A stretch of DNA of 64,000 nucleotides from Chrysogorgia sp. JL179-B06 (GCA_035772405.1 JAYKKM010000052.1:526001-590000), one strand, 5' to 3'. Positions 22,870 to 33,090 are shown, numbered from the stretch's first letter. Notes: generated by a model from the letters alone, not told the origin. A program made the numbers and translations.

Positions 22870-22918
22870 GAGAGAGTGCTGGCAGCTCAATTGGTTAGAG
22901 CATCTGACTAAGGGTCCT
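22870..22918 (+). repeat. 5' half of a tRNA-like sequence
   Basis: GCTGGCAGCTCAATTGGTTAGAGCATCTGAC has the tRNA A box and half an anticodon stem, then is broken at about 22919 by an AT-rich inverted-repeat insertion. Confidence 0.5.
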
Positions 22919-22979
22919 ACTAATTAATAAGAATAAATATTTATATACGAAAGCTGCTATATACAGTATATGAAATATG

Positions 22980-23162
22980 AGAACTTCAATGTGTTGAAAA
23001 ATACTTAAGTGAGGGTACTTACAGTATGTATATTCATTGACGATGTTTCGGACGGTGTCCATCTGACTTGACGAAGGGCACATTGTCCAAAACATCGTCC
23101 ACGAACATACATACAGTACAATAAGTACTCTTTAAAAGTATTTTTCAACACATTGAAGTTCT
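22980..23162. mobile_element. Inverted repeat with hammerhead-like remnants
   Basis: GAACTTCAATGTGTTGAAAA at the left is inverted at the right. Each arm includes a short segment (near 23040-23062 and 23071-23098) of the CTTGACGAAGGGCACATTG / GTCCGAAACATCGTC type, with stem II pairs but altered core bases. It resembles a PLE terminal repeat in head-to-head form. Both ribozymes would be inactive. Confidence 0.55.
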
Positions 23163-24206
23163 ATTATTTTTCCTTTTCATATTATATCCAGGGCATGAGA
23201 TTTGAATTTTTCAGCAGTATCCAAGTGATATTCTGCTGACTTAGAATCCAGTAATCCTCCAAACAAATAAAAATAACCAAAAATAAGCACCAGACTAATT
23301 TGCACAACATAAAAAAAATACAGGGATTATCGAGCATAGGGCAGTCAAACATCACTATTTTGTCAAATTTTCCACCAAAATGTTTGGACTTCTAAAAATG
23401 CGGAGATTCTAAAAGATGGCACCATGGATATCATTATTGTGAGAAGAATGATGGCTATGAATCGGGATAGCAGCTGCTCAACAATCTTTCACCATATCCC
23501 GGCCAATTCAAAAATTGTTATATTGGAATCCCATCTGGATATCAAACTTATTACATCTACATTACATGTATCCAAAATCAAAATCTAGTATCCCATGGAC
23601 AATTTTTAAGTGGGATACCACATACATGTACAGTATCTCATGCCCTCATTATATCCTACATGTACTAATTAATGCCCATCATGCCCAGGACAGTAAAATG
23701 ACTGCCTGGGTTGAAAAATAACCAAGGTCATAAAGCTCATTCGTACTCACAAATTGTGGGGTCAGTCGCATACAACACATTGATTTTGAGGGGGAGTGGA
23801 TGGTGTTGTGTAGGGGTGCTCCAGATTTAGTACAGTATCTGGCCTATTTTATCTAATTTCTATTATCCAGCCGGATACTCAGATAATTTGTTTTTGACAG
23901 TTTGCCAAGTCGTATTGAATTTGTGTTAGTTCAAATATAATAAAAATAGACATCAATACAACAAAACAGCAATATTGAGCTTATTTACTGTTCCAGTATT
24001 GTTGGTTATGGTGCATTATCTTCTTATAAGCAGATAAAAGATATCGACTTGCAAAGAACGAAGTTCGGTTTAAATGAAATTTAGTAACAATATAGTTCAA
24101 CATAAAGTCGCTCACAACAGTTAACAACTTAACACGTTTCTATAATGCCACTTCAGTTTGTTACATTTATGACTGATAAGATCTATTAATCTATTTCATA
24201 CAAAGC
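23163..24206. other. No gene seen
   Basis: Intron 1 sequence with short frames only. The ATATCCCGGC... and CATCTGGATATC words near 23460-23640 are repetitive, but nothing can be named. Confidence 0.35.
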
Positions 24207-24532
24207 TTAAAGGTGCCGTCAAGTCCGTTATGCGCATGTGTGATATTTCAAACGTGGATGCATGTATGTCAACAAACGTTAACAGAATAGATTTGCGACG
24301 GTTCGAAACCGAGTATTCGTCAAAGGTGGCGAAGGCGCGAGTGGTAGTTTGATATATTATGCACATTTAGGAACAGAACAGCTTCTTATAACACGCTTTT
24401 TATACGGAAAAGCTCAAGCGTGGAAAACAAATCCGCAATACTTCATGTTCAATGTTTATATAACGCAATGTAAACAAACGATGTAAACATAAACGTGGAC
24501 ATGCGCAAAACGGACTTGACGGCACCTTTAAT
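24207..24532. mobile_element. TTAA-flanked MITE, 325 bp
   Basis: Ends TTAAAGGTGCCGTCAAGTCC and the exact complement with TTAA target duplication. TTAA sites are the mark of piggyBac-type and related elements. No internal coding. Confidence 0.75.
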
Positions 24533-25169
24533 AAATTATAATTTCATATATATCTTTTTATCTTTTACACGTGTTTATAGAGACCATTACTCATTAGACC
24601 AAGTTGGATTAATCATTTCATTTTCAATTTTTCATATATTTATACTTGCAAACTACAGTACTATTTGAGACTGCAGTTATAATATTGTTATTGGTACTAC
24701 AGTATAACGGCAGACAAACTTGAATTGAAGCATCATGGTTAGTGATTTTCAATACATTTAATCAAATTTTGGTCACAATGCAGGTTATAGCTAAAAACTA
24801 GTTTATTCAACTATTCTACCTGAAAAGAAGGACTTGTATACGAAAATATCCAGTATCCGGCTGGATAGTAAAAAGCACTATTAGTGCTTTGGTTTGTACA
24901 GTACTTACGTTTTCAACAATATCTCCAGAACGTTTCAACCAAATGAAATTTGGACAGGAGATGTAAATTTGGGAGACCAATTTTGAAGACGGTTCCATGG
25001 CAACGGTTGCTAAGGAGTTAAGGAAAAATTCTGTGCTTTTTTTTGGTAACAAATTGGACGAAAGATAAGGTTTTATGTCTGAAATTGTAATTTACGAATA
25101 CAAAAAAAAACACCACATGTTTATAAAATGTTCCGGTGTAATTTATCCACTTATTCCTCATCATCACTA

Positions 25170-26270
25170 TTATCATCTGATACAGTTTCCATTGTGTGTG
25201 GGTTCTTGCATTCATAGACCACCCACAGACTTCTGTGCGTGACATGTCGTTCACTCTACATACGCAGGAAGCAGACTTGCATGCGGACTTCTGGCATTTG
25301 CAAGCTGTTAGCTCTATTAGCCGTTTAGGTGCTGCATCTTGTGAAAATTAAACAAGGCTTCAGACAACCATCTTCCAGTTCCCTTCCATTGCCAACCGGT
25401 GATACAATGTCCTGCATGTAACGCTTGTAGACATCGTCTCGAAATCATCGCCTGGTAATTAGCATGCTTAATGTGCAGTTGAATGCTATCCGACGTTAGG
25501 GAAGACCGTCGTTTCTCTGCTTTTTCTCACAAAACACCCAGTACCTATCAATTCACGTGTCTTTCTCCTTAAAGAATATAAAACAATCTAACATTTTTCT
25601 AAATACAAATCACAAGAGATCCAAATACATGCATATAACTAACGATACCACCTTACCTTACGTTATCTATACTGTTGTTCCTTTTGATGCGGGAGCGTGT
25701 AGAGAACTTTGAAGGCCTCTGCCGATCTAGCAGCTTCTGGTTGTAATGGTACCTCTTCTTCTAAGCCTGATAAATGGGTGTACAGTATGTATCGTTGTTC
25801 TTCACCAGTGCCTTCCATGCATTCCGTTTCAATCTGGTAAAGGCCACTTGTCGTATCACATCCCGTGAGGGTGTGCAAAGCCGAAAGAATCTTACAGAGA
25901 TCTTCCCCGAGCTTCTCGGAGAGACGATGTATTGGTAGAAAACGAAGCTTGTCATTTACCCCAGTGCGGAACCACAGCTGGTCGTATCCCATATCGTGAT
26001 ATGCATAAACACAAAGGACAGCAACATCAGTGTCGGGAGACTGAATCCGGCGATGAGCATGTTAGCAGTCTTCAGCATGGAGAGTCATTCTTGTGTCTGC
26101 TTCCTCGTGCTCAGACTTCAGATGGTGGATATGACATGCTCCGGTTCTTAAGACCAACCGGTCCTTGCTATCTTCAAAGCACCTGCCAATACCAATTTAG
26201 CGTCTGGTTCAAGCTTCCTCTTACCGTTCTTCCACGTGCCACTAAAGTCTTATTAACTTGATTTACGATT
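25170..26270 (-). pseudogene. Broken repeat-gene: DTDV / LTGCDTTS / CxC-cluster protein
   Basis: Reading the minus strand from 26270 to 25170 in shifting frames gives EHEEADTRMTLHAEDC, then SPDTDVAVLCVYAYHDM, QLWFRTGVNDKLRFLPIHRL, ILSALHTLTGCDTTSGLY, and further down LTACKCQKSACKSASCVCR with EVCGW. This order matches an uncharacterised multi-copy protein family common in cnidarian and other marine invertebrate genomes, associated with repeats. Function unknown. Stops and frame changes between blocks show it is dead. Confidence 0.6.
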
Positions 26271-26388
26271 GCAGCCATTCTTCCCAACAAATAATTTCCC
26301 AACGCAACCAGGTGATAAATCAGACATTGTTTGACGCTACTCTGGCTTTAAACAGTTTTTGAACGTAACTTTAAAAGTTACTGTCCAT

Positions 26389-26432
26389 TTCCCAACGTTT
26401 CGACACTCCAATCTAGTGTCTTTATCAGGGGT
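26389..26432 (-). ncRNA. Hammerhead-like motif beside PLE fragment
   Basis: Minus strand: CCC, CTGATAA (expected CTGANGA), stem II GACACT...AGTGTC (six pairs), GAAA, C-GTT, GGG. The fold is there, but the core G8 is A and an extra A follows, so activity is unlikely. Confidence 0.5.
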
Positions 26433-26442
26433 GATCGTTGTA

Positions 26443-26907
26443 AAGTTAGGATCCCTATTTATACCCTCAACCGATGATGACGTTGTCTACTATAACAATA
26501 TGCAAATAAGCTTCTGGTAATAAACCACCGTCATCGTGATTCATTGCAATGACTGTGATCAGGAGTACATCGGTCTGACTAAACGTCAGTTTCGTACGTG
26601 TTTAAAAGAACACCAAAAGGCTGTTTTCTTTTCAAAAAAGGAAAATTCTGCTTTGTCGGAGCACGCGTGCGTAACCTGCCATGATATTGCATGGGAAAAT
26701 TCCAAAATTATTACCACTAATCCGCGGTACCATTAGAGACGTTGTGTGGAGGCTTGGCATATCAATAGCGCCAACGCCCCATTGATTCAATGCGATTCAT
26801 CGCGATTCGCGATGACGGTGGTTTATTACCAGAAGCTTATTTGCTTTTTGTTAATAGATAACGTTATCGTCGGTTCTATGAGGGTATATAAATAGGGATC
26901 CTAACTT
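26443..26907 (+). mobile_element. Mini Penelope-like element with inverted ends
   Basis: About 95-base inverted repeats (AGTTAGGATCCCTATTTATA ... and complement) flank a GIY-YIG-coding core. The left repeat joins a hammerhead-like motif. The shape suggests a PLE derivative in which the RT has been lost. Confidence 0.7.
26536..26736 (+). pseudogene. GIY-YIG endonuclease fragment (PLE)
   Basis: Codes CNDCDQEYIGLTKRQFRTCL and SALSEHACVTCHDIAWENSK. The YIGLT and R-x-x-x-H pattern is the GIY-YIG core of Penelope-like elements. After the stop at 26734, RCVEAWHINSANAPL continues in frame, so a single stop breaks the frame. No RT upstream. Confidence 0.75.
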
Positions 26908-26980
26908 TTTTTTATGTATTTGTTCGATTGATATATGTACTGCCTATGCGGCAGTCACTATATATCGGTAATGTTTGGAT

Positions 26981-27220
26981 GTGTTAATGTGCACACTGCT
27001 GTAATGTGGGAGAGCTTGCAGTAGACAGACGATACACGGGCGATCGTCAAGCTCCTATCCTCAGAAAAATAATTCTGAGTCCCGTACAGGAATCGAACCT
27101 GTAACCTTCTGATTGCCGGCGAGACGCTCTATTGAGCCACCGAGACTCAGATGAAGAGCGACGTATCGTCTGTCTACTCCAAGCTCTCCCACATTCACTA
27201 CATCAGTGTATACATTAACA
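26981..27220 (-). mobile_element. Inverted-repeat element with a tRNA-like core
   Basis: Outer arms TGTTAATGTGCACACTG... / ...CATCAGTGTATACATTAACA and AGTAGACAGACGATAC / GTATCGTCTGTCTACT enclose a tRNA-shaped core on the minus strand. Confidence 0.75.
27075..27150 (-). ncRNA. tRNA-like sequence (anticodon GGC, Ala-like)
   Basis: Acceptor CTGAGTC/GACTCAG (seven pairs), A box GGTGGCTCAATAGAGCG, T arm ACAGG-TTCGATT-CCTGT (five pairs). The anticodon stem is weak (TCTCG/TCAGA). The loop CCGGCAA would give GGC. It lies in an inverted-repeat element and the acceptor differs from true tRNA-Ala, so this is probably a tRNA-derived transposon part. Confidence 0.55.
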
Positions 27221-27229
27221 AGAGCATTC

Positions 27230-27587
27230 TTCCTTAAGTAAGTAGAGCATTCCTTTACTTATTTAGAGAGTGTTCATTATTTATGACAGGGGTTGGTACC
27301 GAAGAGAAACAAGTTGAAACCAAAACAAAGGTTTTAACCAACCTTTCAAACACTGAATTTTTCTTCTAGCATATACATGCATATACATGTTCTAGTGCAT
27401 ACATGTATATCATATATGTTATACGGCCTTTGCCTACTGTCTCGTCCTTGGCTCATATAGTATGAGATCATTACAATATTCTAAGGAAGTTAAAGTTTGT
27501 GTTACTGTTTATAAACATGAAAATATGTCTATCTAAAATATTATTTAACAAGAGGTTTTACCTGACAATGTCTTTGAACAAACAATA
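27230..27587. other. No gene seen
   Basis: Intron 1 sequence; CATATACATG words near 27372-27415 form a loose repeat. Confidence 0.35.
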
Positions 27588-27769
27588 TAGACCTCTTTCA
27601 TAATGGCACCCAAATTAAATATTCTTTTATATTCATTTAAATTCGCCTTTCTGACCTCGTTCGTGTGTCAAAATTCCAAAGAATCTTCGCTTTGTAACGA
27701 GGCCAGAAAGGCTAATTTGCATGCATATAAAAGAATATTTAGACTGGCCGCCATTATGAAAGAGGTCTA
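27588..27769. mobile_element. MITE, 182 bp
   Basis: TAGACCTCTTTCATAATGG at the left, exact complement at the right. Inner arms include AATATTCTTTTATAT and complement, around a central CCTCGTTCGTGTGTC...GTAACGAGG segment. The element at 44673-44837 has the same plan. Confidence 0.8.
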
Positions 27770-28100
27770 TTGTATCACTTTTATAGACATTAAACACTGA
27801 TTTATATTATTTTATTTCTTTTGTTTTACCCGATATTACCCGATATTTATAATGCAACAAAACCTTTAAATTTTTTTACCCAACCTTTAACTGACAAAAA
27901 ATTAGCTTAGCCATAAATAATGAACACTCAGAATAAATTTTGGATAGAAATCCTTTGAAATTCTCACTAATATCAAACAATCATCAATTCATTGGACAAC
28001 TCCTGTCCAAATTTCATTTGGTTGAAACGTTCTGGAGATATTGTTGAAAACGTTTGTGTGAATGTTAATGTAAATACTAACCAAAGCACCAGTGGGTAAT

Positions 28101-28420
28101 CCAGTGCCGGCACTACGTTGGCGTGGGCCCCGGTGCGAGAAAAAAATGTGGGTCCCTCCGACAAAGTGACGACGTATGTAAGGGGTCCGGGGGGGGGGGG
28201 ATTCTCCGCCGGAAAATGTTTTAATTTAGGGTCTCTGCATGAAATGTCATTTCCTGCATTTTGAGAGCACTTTTGAGTAAAATCTAAAGACCACAAATCA
28301 CTAGTGTATCCATTATTTTTAAGAAAATATTATTAATAATAGCACCATTAATAAAAAGAGGCAGCTTACCTGATGGGCCCCGGTACGGCGCACCGTTAAT
28401 GTGTAGCAGGCCCACAATTT
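28101..28420. mobile_element. Probable hAT-type MITE
   Basis: GGTCCGGGGG...GGAAAATGTTTTAATTTAGGGTCTC...GCATTTTG (28186-28265) is homologous to the interior of the hAT MITE at 36226-36613. The left end CAGTGCCGGCACTACG and the right end GTGTAGCAGGCCC do not form clean inverted repeats. A run of 11-12 G lies at 28189-28200. Confidence 0.5.
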
Positions 28421-28643
28421 GTGAGTATGAATGACCTAGCAATAATCTAGGGTCAAATCTTTTGTGTAGTGGTGGTGCTACGTTATGTATAATCTCCTCG
28501 ACTATAGGTTGAAAAAATCACTAATTGTGGCATGAAAGTAACCAGTTTGTCTTGGGCAGTCATTTTACCATCCCGTGCAGTGATTAATATAACCATCGGA
28601 CTAGTAATTTCATAGTACTGTAATTCATAACATGTACTGTATA

Positions 28644-29427
28644 CAGGGGCGGATTAACCAAGGGGCAAGTGGGGCACGTGCCCCAGGGCCCCGAGCTCCT
28701 GAGGGCCCCGCTCAAATTTGAAACGCAGGGAAAAAACAGACCACAAAAGCAAAAAATCATTTAAAAAATTAAAAATCTTAAAATATTTTGCAGAATCATT
28801 ATATAGATCATAGTACTAACAGTTGCGCCGAGACACAAAGTAACTTTCAGACGTTTATTTTGTGGGATTTTTAAGAGCGAAATCTTCAACTACACAGGTA
28901 AAGTAAATTTTCCGAAGGATGTCGCTTTCGATGGACATTAGGGAAGGTACGCTCATCCTCTTTTGCGCCATTGTTGAGCGCAGCTCATTCTTAATAAGCT
29001 TTAGGCTTGAAAACGTACGTTCGCCACTATAGTAAGAAACCATAAATAAATTCGCAGAGTGTTCTCAACATTTGGGAAAGTGGGTGCGAGTCCCTGTTTG
29101 ACGAAAAGGCGAAACATGTTGAGTTCTTTGCTGGCATCTGTGTCGGTGTAACAAGTTAGCTTCACAACTGGAGTTGACTAACCCTAACACTAAGGGTAAC
29201 ACATGCCTATGTCTAATACAGTGTACCTACGGATTTAACTTCACAAAATAAACAACAAAAATTATTTTGTTAAAATAAACCCCAGAGCAGCAGTCAATAT
29301 TTATATTAGCAACTGATAAGCGATAACTGTTCCCATGCACGGCAGCCCCAGATACCGGGGTGCTAACTTTCAGATGTTTGGGGCCCCACAATCTAAATTT
29401 GCCCCAGGGGTCCTTAATCCGCCCCTG
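28644..29427 (-). mobile_element. hAT transposon, 784 bp, with 8-bp target duplication
   Basis: Terminal repeats CAGGGGCGGATTAA and TTAATCCGCCCCTG, flanked on both sides by ACTGTATA, a perfect 8-bp target duplication, the mark of hAT insertion. Inside is a transposase remnant (28855-29043). A second, truncated copy lies at 42269-42550. Confidence 0.88.
28855..29043 (-). pseudogene. hAT transposase dimerisation-domain remnant
   Basis: Codes GERTFSSLKLIKNELRSTM then RMSVPSLMSIESDILRKIYF, the C-terminal hAT motif (S-x-x-FS-x-L-K-x-IK). It ends VVEDFALKNPTK. The rest of the transposase is gone. Confidence 0.78.
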
Positions 29428-29596
29428 ACTGTATAGCGACAACTTAACATGAGTCTCATTTAGTAAATTAGTCTGATGAGGCTCAATTGGCGGTGGGCTT
29501 CTGGCCGGGTGAGATGAATAGTGTATGGAAGTTGTTTTAGAGTATATGTATATTTGTGTTCACTTGTGAACTAATATGTAATGTACATTATTTTAG

Positions 29597-29683
29597 GTCA
29601 AGGTGTGGTACTAGATCGCTCGTTGTTCAGTGATCACGTGTTTGCATCAGTTATTCACTCAGATGGTTGTATATCCAGTGAAG
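29597..29683 (+). CDS. Deoxynucleoside kinase, exon 2
   Basis: TTTTAG|GTCAAGG acceptor, GAAG|GTGAGTG donor, in phase with exons 1 and 3. Codes QGVVLDRSLFSDHVFASVIH, with the DRS motif (residues 114-116): the Asp/Arg pair binds and activates the deoxyribose 5'-OH, and the Phe-Ser-Asp segment follows as in the family. Intron 1 (22247-29596) is 7.35 kb and full of repeats. Confidence 0.9.
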
Positions 29684-30061
29684 GTGAGTGTAAAAATTTA
29701 GCAATATAAAACATACTGTACATATATCAACTCAATTGTACTGTACCAAAAAAGATACCAATTAAGATGGTGATTTGTACATTTCACCACATGTATGACC
29801 TTTGTGTCAAATGGTTTGGATCTAAGACTAGAGTCTCAGTACAAGTTGGTCATCCACCGTAGCAAACCACGATATTAGCAGCCGGTCACGGACATTGTCT
29901 GGTCCAAGTATCCCATTTCTAGAGATTTGACAAGATTAAGTGTGTCTGTCATTTTGTCCGATGCTCATCTTGTCCGAAGATAATACTCAACTTTTTGTGA
30001 AAGTAAAATATTTTTGTCTTGAATGGACTGCGTTTAGATTTCGTATTGTACAACCTCAGAT
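29684..30061. other. Intron 2, no feature seen
   Basis: Unique AT-rich intron sequence without repeats or frames of note. Confidence 0.35.
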
Positions 30062-30247
30062 GAGAGACATTACGCTAAGTTTTGAGACAATTGCGCTAAA
30101 TTTGGAGACATGCTAAGTTTGGAGACATAGCGTAATATTATGAGACATTGCCCTATGTTGTGAGACATTGCGCTAAGTTGTGAGACATTGCATTAAGTTG
30201 TGAGACATTGCGCTAAATTGTGAGACATATTGCGCAAAGTTGGAGAC
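30062..30247. repeat. Minisatellite, GAGACATTGCGCTAAGTTGT unit
   Basis: About nine tandem units of 18-24 bases with GAGACATTGCG as the steady part; units differ by small indels. Confidence 0.85.
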
Positions 30248-30459
30248 GGTGACAGGTACAATTTATTTGTACTGGTCATTCTGACAGGTACAACGAAAAT
30301 AATTATTTCCTTTAAAAAAATATTATTTCCTTATAATAATTATTTTTATTTTTTTTCCTAAATTTTTTTATTGGCTTGTAGTCATGAGAAACAACTGTTA
30401 TTGGTTAATGTTTTGATAGCCTCATTAGTGCTCATTGTCTAGTGAAGATTACTCATGTG

Positions 30460-30505
30460 AGACTGAGGCCCACTTCAGTCACCAACAACAGTCTTTGTCA
30501 AGACA
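30460..30505 (+). repeat. Fragment of the PLE-associated AGTCACCAACAACAGTC repeat
   Basis: CACTTCAGTCACCAACAACAGTCTTTGTCAAGAC is an inverse, shortened copy of the repeat at 31295-31340, 34061-34100 and 35225-35280. Confidence 0.55.
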
Positions 30506-30944
30506 AAAACAACATACAGACTATATACAAACCATGCAACAAAACTTCAAACCTTTATTATTCTTTGTGCACAGTAATCGTATTGTATCTCACGGTAGAT
30601 AGGGTTTCAAAACTATCAATTTGGTAAGAAAGAATCTCTTAATTACCTTCTAAATTCATGTTATCAAGTTAAACAATGTCTACAGTACTGGTAGTTGTTT
30701 GTTATCATAGCTAATCCTAATTTAAGAATGGAATTCATTGTCAGTAGTAAAATGTACAGCCGCCACATATTTGGTACCATCAATTGGGATAATGTGAAGT
30801 TCCAGAAAATATCATTTGCCCCACCATGGAAGGCACTGGAAATTCCGAAGGTGGTCAAAGTGGAGCTAATTTTTCAGATGGCGTTGAAAACATCCAATGC
30901 AGACAGACAATATAGTTTTCCTGTTTTTGTTCACCATTTTTGAG

Positions 30945-31070
30945 CACTTGTAGCAAACTGTGTGAGCGCTTGTAGCAAACTGTGCGAGCGCTTGAAATAA
31001 ACTGTTTGAGCACCTGAAGTAAACTGTTTGAGTGCTTGAAGTAAACCGTTCCAACGCTTGAAGTACATAT
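30945..31070. repeat. 26-bp minisatellite
   Basis: Five units of the pattern GAGCGCTTGTAGCAAACTGT, with unit changes such as GAGTGCTTGAAGTAAAC. No coding value. Confidence 0.8.
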
Positions 31071-31274
31071 ATTGTTTATTTTTTCCCCATGCAGTTCAAA
31101 CATTTTGGGAGATCATGATTTGAATGCTTTGACAAAGTCAGATTATCAAGGGGTGAGGGCATCGATGACAATGTTTGAATCCCAAAACGGAAATTACGGG
31201 AGGGTGGGGGATTCCTAGACAAGTTGAATTCCGTGGTGGAAATGTTCCACAATACACAGAATACAAGATTAGAT

Positions 31275-31610
31275 ACAGTATGTGAAGTTGATCGCCCAGG
31301 TTGTTGTAGTCTTGAGAAAGACTGTTGTTGGTGACTGACGTTTCGGCGGTCATCTTCAGAGTCGAGCAAAGCGTGTTTGTCAGGTTTGCCTATATATATA
31401 CGTCTGGTTCATTACGTCATAGTTTGTTTGTGTCATAATTAGTGTGAGTGGGTGTTGCGTCATGCGTTAAGCGTTAAGCGTGTGCCAATATTGTTCCTCA
31501 TCGGTTGTTTGTGTCATAATCAATGTGAGTTGGTGTTGCGTTACAACAACCTGGACGATCAACTTCACACATCTAATGATACTCCTAGGTTCAAACCATT
31601 TACTTTACAC
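31275..31610. repeat. PLE-associated terminal repeat copies
   Basis: GTTGTTGTAGTCTTGAGAAAG followed by GACTGACGTTTCGGCGG (31333-31363) carries a hammerhead-like core on the minus strand (GACT CTGAAGA ... GAAA CGTC AGTC) with stem II lost. An inverse partial copy (ACAACCTGGACGATCAACTT) lies at 31545-31570, and GTATTCCGTGGTGGAA recurs at 31226, 31625 and 31667. Confidence 0.55.
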
Positions 31611-31831
31611 AGAATATAAGTTGTATTCCGTGGTGGAATATTCCACAATACACAGAATACAAGTTGTATTCCGTGGTGGAATATTTTCTGGGACTGCATG
31701 AATAGATCAGTAAAATTTTAAAAGTATTGTTATATTTTAACCATATAACTATTGTTCAACTTGATCTTAGAAAATTTAATTTAACATATATATGTCTTAT
31801 ATAAATGGCTATTAATTGGTTATTTTTGTAG

Positions 31832-31953
31832 GATATCAACGTTATTGCCATCTACGAAAGCATGTTTTAAATTTAGTCCCATTCCCAGATATGGTAATAT
31901 ATTTAAATGCTGCCCCTGAAGAATGTCAAAAAAGAATTAATGCTAGAGGAAGG
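31832..31953 (+). CDS. Deoxynucleoside kinase, exon 3
   Basis: TTGTAG acceptor and AGG|GTAAGA donor. Codes NLVPFPDMVIYLNAAPEECQ and then KRINARGR, the start of the LID region (residues 168-177) whose arginines hold the ATP phosphates. The DMVIYLNAAPEEC strand-turn is typical of the dNK fold. In phase on both sides. Confidence 0.9.
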
Positions 31954-32042
31954 GTAAGATTATTATGAATTTATAGTATACAGTGATAGAGTAACTTTGT
32001 TATAATTAAGTATTAACTAGTTACAAGTAATCGTTACTTTTT

Positions 32043-32580
32043 TGAGAAACTTTAAAGTGCCCCTGCGACGAAATGGCATTTTTGTTACAGAACATCATTT
32101 TAGGTTAATAAATGTTCGCATTTGCCAAAAAATGAACAACAAACATTCTATCACAAGAAATTTAACCAAAGTCACCCAAATTTTGTCCGCCATTGCTCAA
32201 AACTTGTTCCAGACGAGCCCACGATTCCATAGCAGAGTATGTGATTGTGACGTCAGAGACTCAACACGTGACAAAGCTTTATGGAAATTATACGACAAGT
32301 TACAATAGAAAGTTTTCCCCAAGTAGCTTTATATTCATGCACAACTAGTCATGTGTTGAGTCTTTGACGTCACTTCCTCTAATCGCAACCTAAGCGTCCG
32401 GAACATGTTCGAGCAGCTGTATAATTTCGTATAAAAACGACTTGCCACCCGCCTATTTTCAGATTCTAATTGGGAAATTTCAACTTCAGGGTTAGTGGGA
32501 AAACTGCGTTTAACGCGGAATTTTTTGCCCTAGCTTAAACCCTGAATCCAGATTTCTCAGTTCTGCACCATTAGTTACAG
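32043..32580. mobile_element. Repeat with TTAAAGTGCCCCTGCG end
   Basis: AACTTTAAAGTGCCCCTGCGACG resembles the ends of the TTAAAGTGC-type elements at 46089, 61561 and 63483. The opposite end is not clear. Lies in intron 4's left neighbour, intron 3. Confidence 0.4.
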
Positions 32581-32664
32581 TAGCCAAAGGGTAATCAGAA
32601 GCAAATATTCTGCATTCCATACTGGTAGATAATGCCCCTAATTTTCATGAATTGTTTTATGTAG

Positions 32665-32741
32665 GAGTGTGAAACTGGTATCCCAATTGACTATTTATCA
32701 AGTCTTGATTCCAGTTATGTGAAATTGTTAGAAGAAATGAG
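32665..32741 (+). CDS. Deoxynucleoside kinase, exon 4
   Basis: ATGTAG acceptor, ATGAG|GTATGT donor (phase 2). Codes ECETGIPIDYLSSLDSSYVK then LLEEM. The E-x-x-x-GIP-x-x-YL segment completes the LID and adjoining helix of the family (residues 178-202). A retrozyme-like insertion starts 17 bases after the donor. Confidence 0.9.
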
Positions 32742-32758
32742 GTATGTTGTAGGGTTGT

Positions 32759-33090
32759 GCACTCTGGCCCCACACCGCTTCACGCTCTCTAGATGTGCGC
32801 ATGACCGCTGTTTGTCCCACAAGCGGTTGTCACTGGCAATCGTTTGTGTATGATTGGTTCTCATGCCCATATCTAGATCGTACCAAGCTACACTGATGAG
32901 CTGTGGAATAGCGAAACACGTGTCTGTAGATATTGTACTATTACGCTCCTTCACTTCGATGTTGTTGAGCACTCTGTGAAGTTGGTGTAGGTGTCCTTTA
33001 GCGATAATGCAACGCCCACTACCCCTGTGGTAGTTTTAGCACTCTGGCCCTACACCGCTTCATGCTCTCTAGATGTGCGCATGACCGCAG
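32759..33090 (+). mobile_element. Retrozyme-like element, 280-bp unit, 1.2 copies
   Basis: GCACTCTGGCCCCACACCGC at 32759 recurs at 33039 (GCACTCTGGCCCTACACCGC), and about 50 bases match. The unit is therefore 280 bp and the element is a partial head-to-tail dimer. A canonical type I hammerhead lies inside (32888-32929). No coding frame. This is the structure of a metazoan retrozyme. It sits 17 bp after the kinase exon 4 donor, in the sense direction of the gene. Confidence 0.8.
32888..32929 (+). ncRNA. Hammerhead ribozyme, type I, canonical
   Basis: Stem I CTACA (32888-32892) pairs with TGTAG (32925-32929). Core CTGATGA at 32893-32899. Stem II GCT...AGC (32900-32902, 32910-32912). GAAA at 32913-32916. 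Stem III CA-CG-TG (32917-32922). Triplet GTC ends at 32924, the cleavage point. Every conserved core base is present. Stem II is short (three pairs plus a possible G-U). Confidence 0.88.

Noticed and set aside
24901..28060. Inverted pair 24901-24965 / 28000-28057 as one element's terminal repeats
   Set aside because: The shared text (CGTTTTCAACAATATCTCC and neighbours) is clear, but it is not at matching ends and the 3-kb interval holds several unrelated elements; more likely two copies of one dispersed repeat.
29466..29515. CTGATGAGGCTC as a hammerhead core
   Set aside because: No GAAA follows within a plausible distance.
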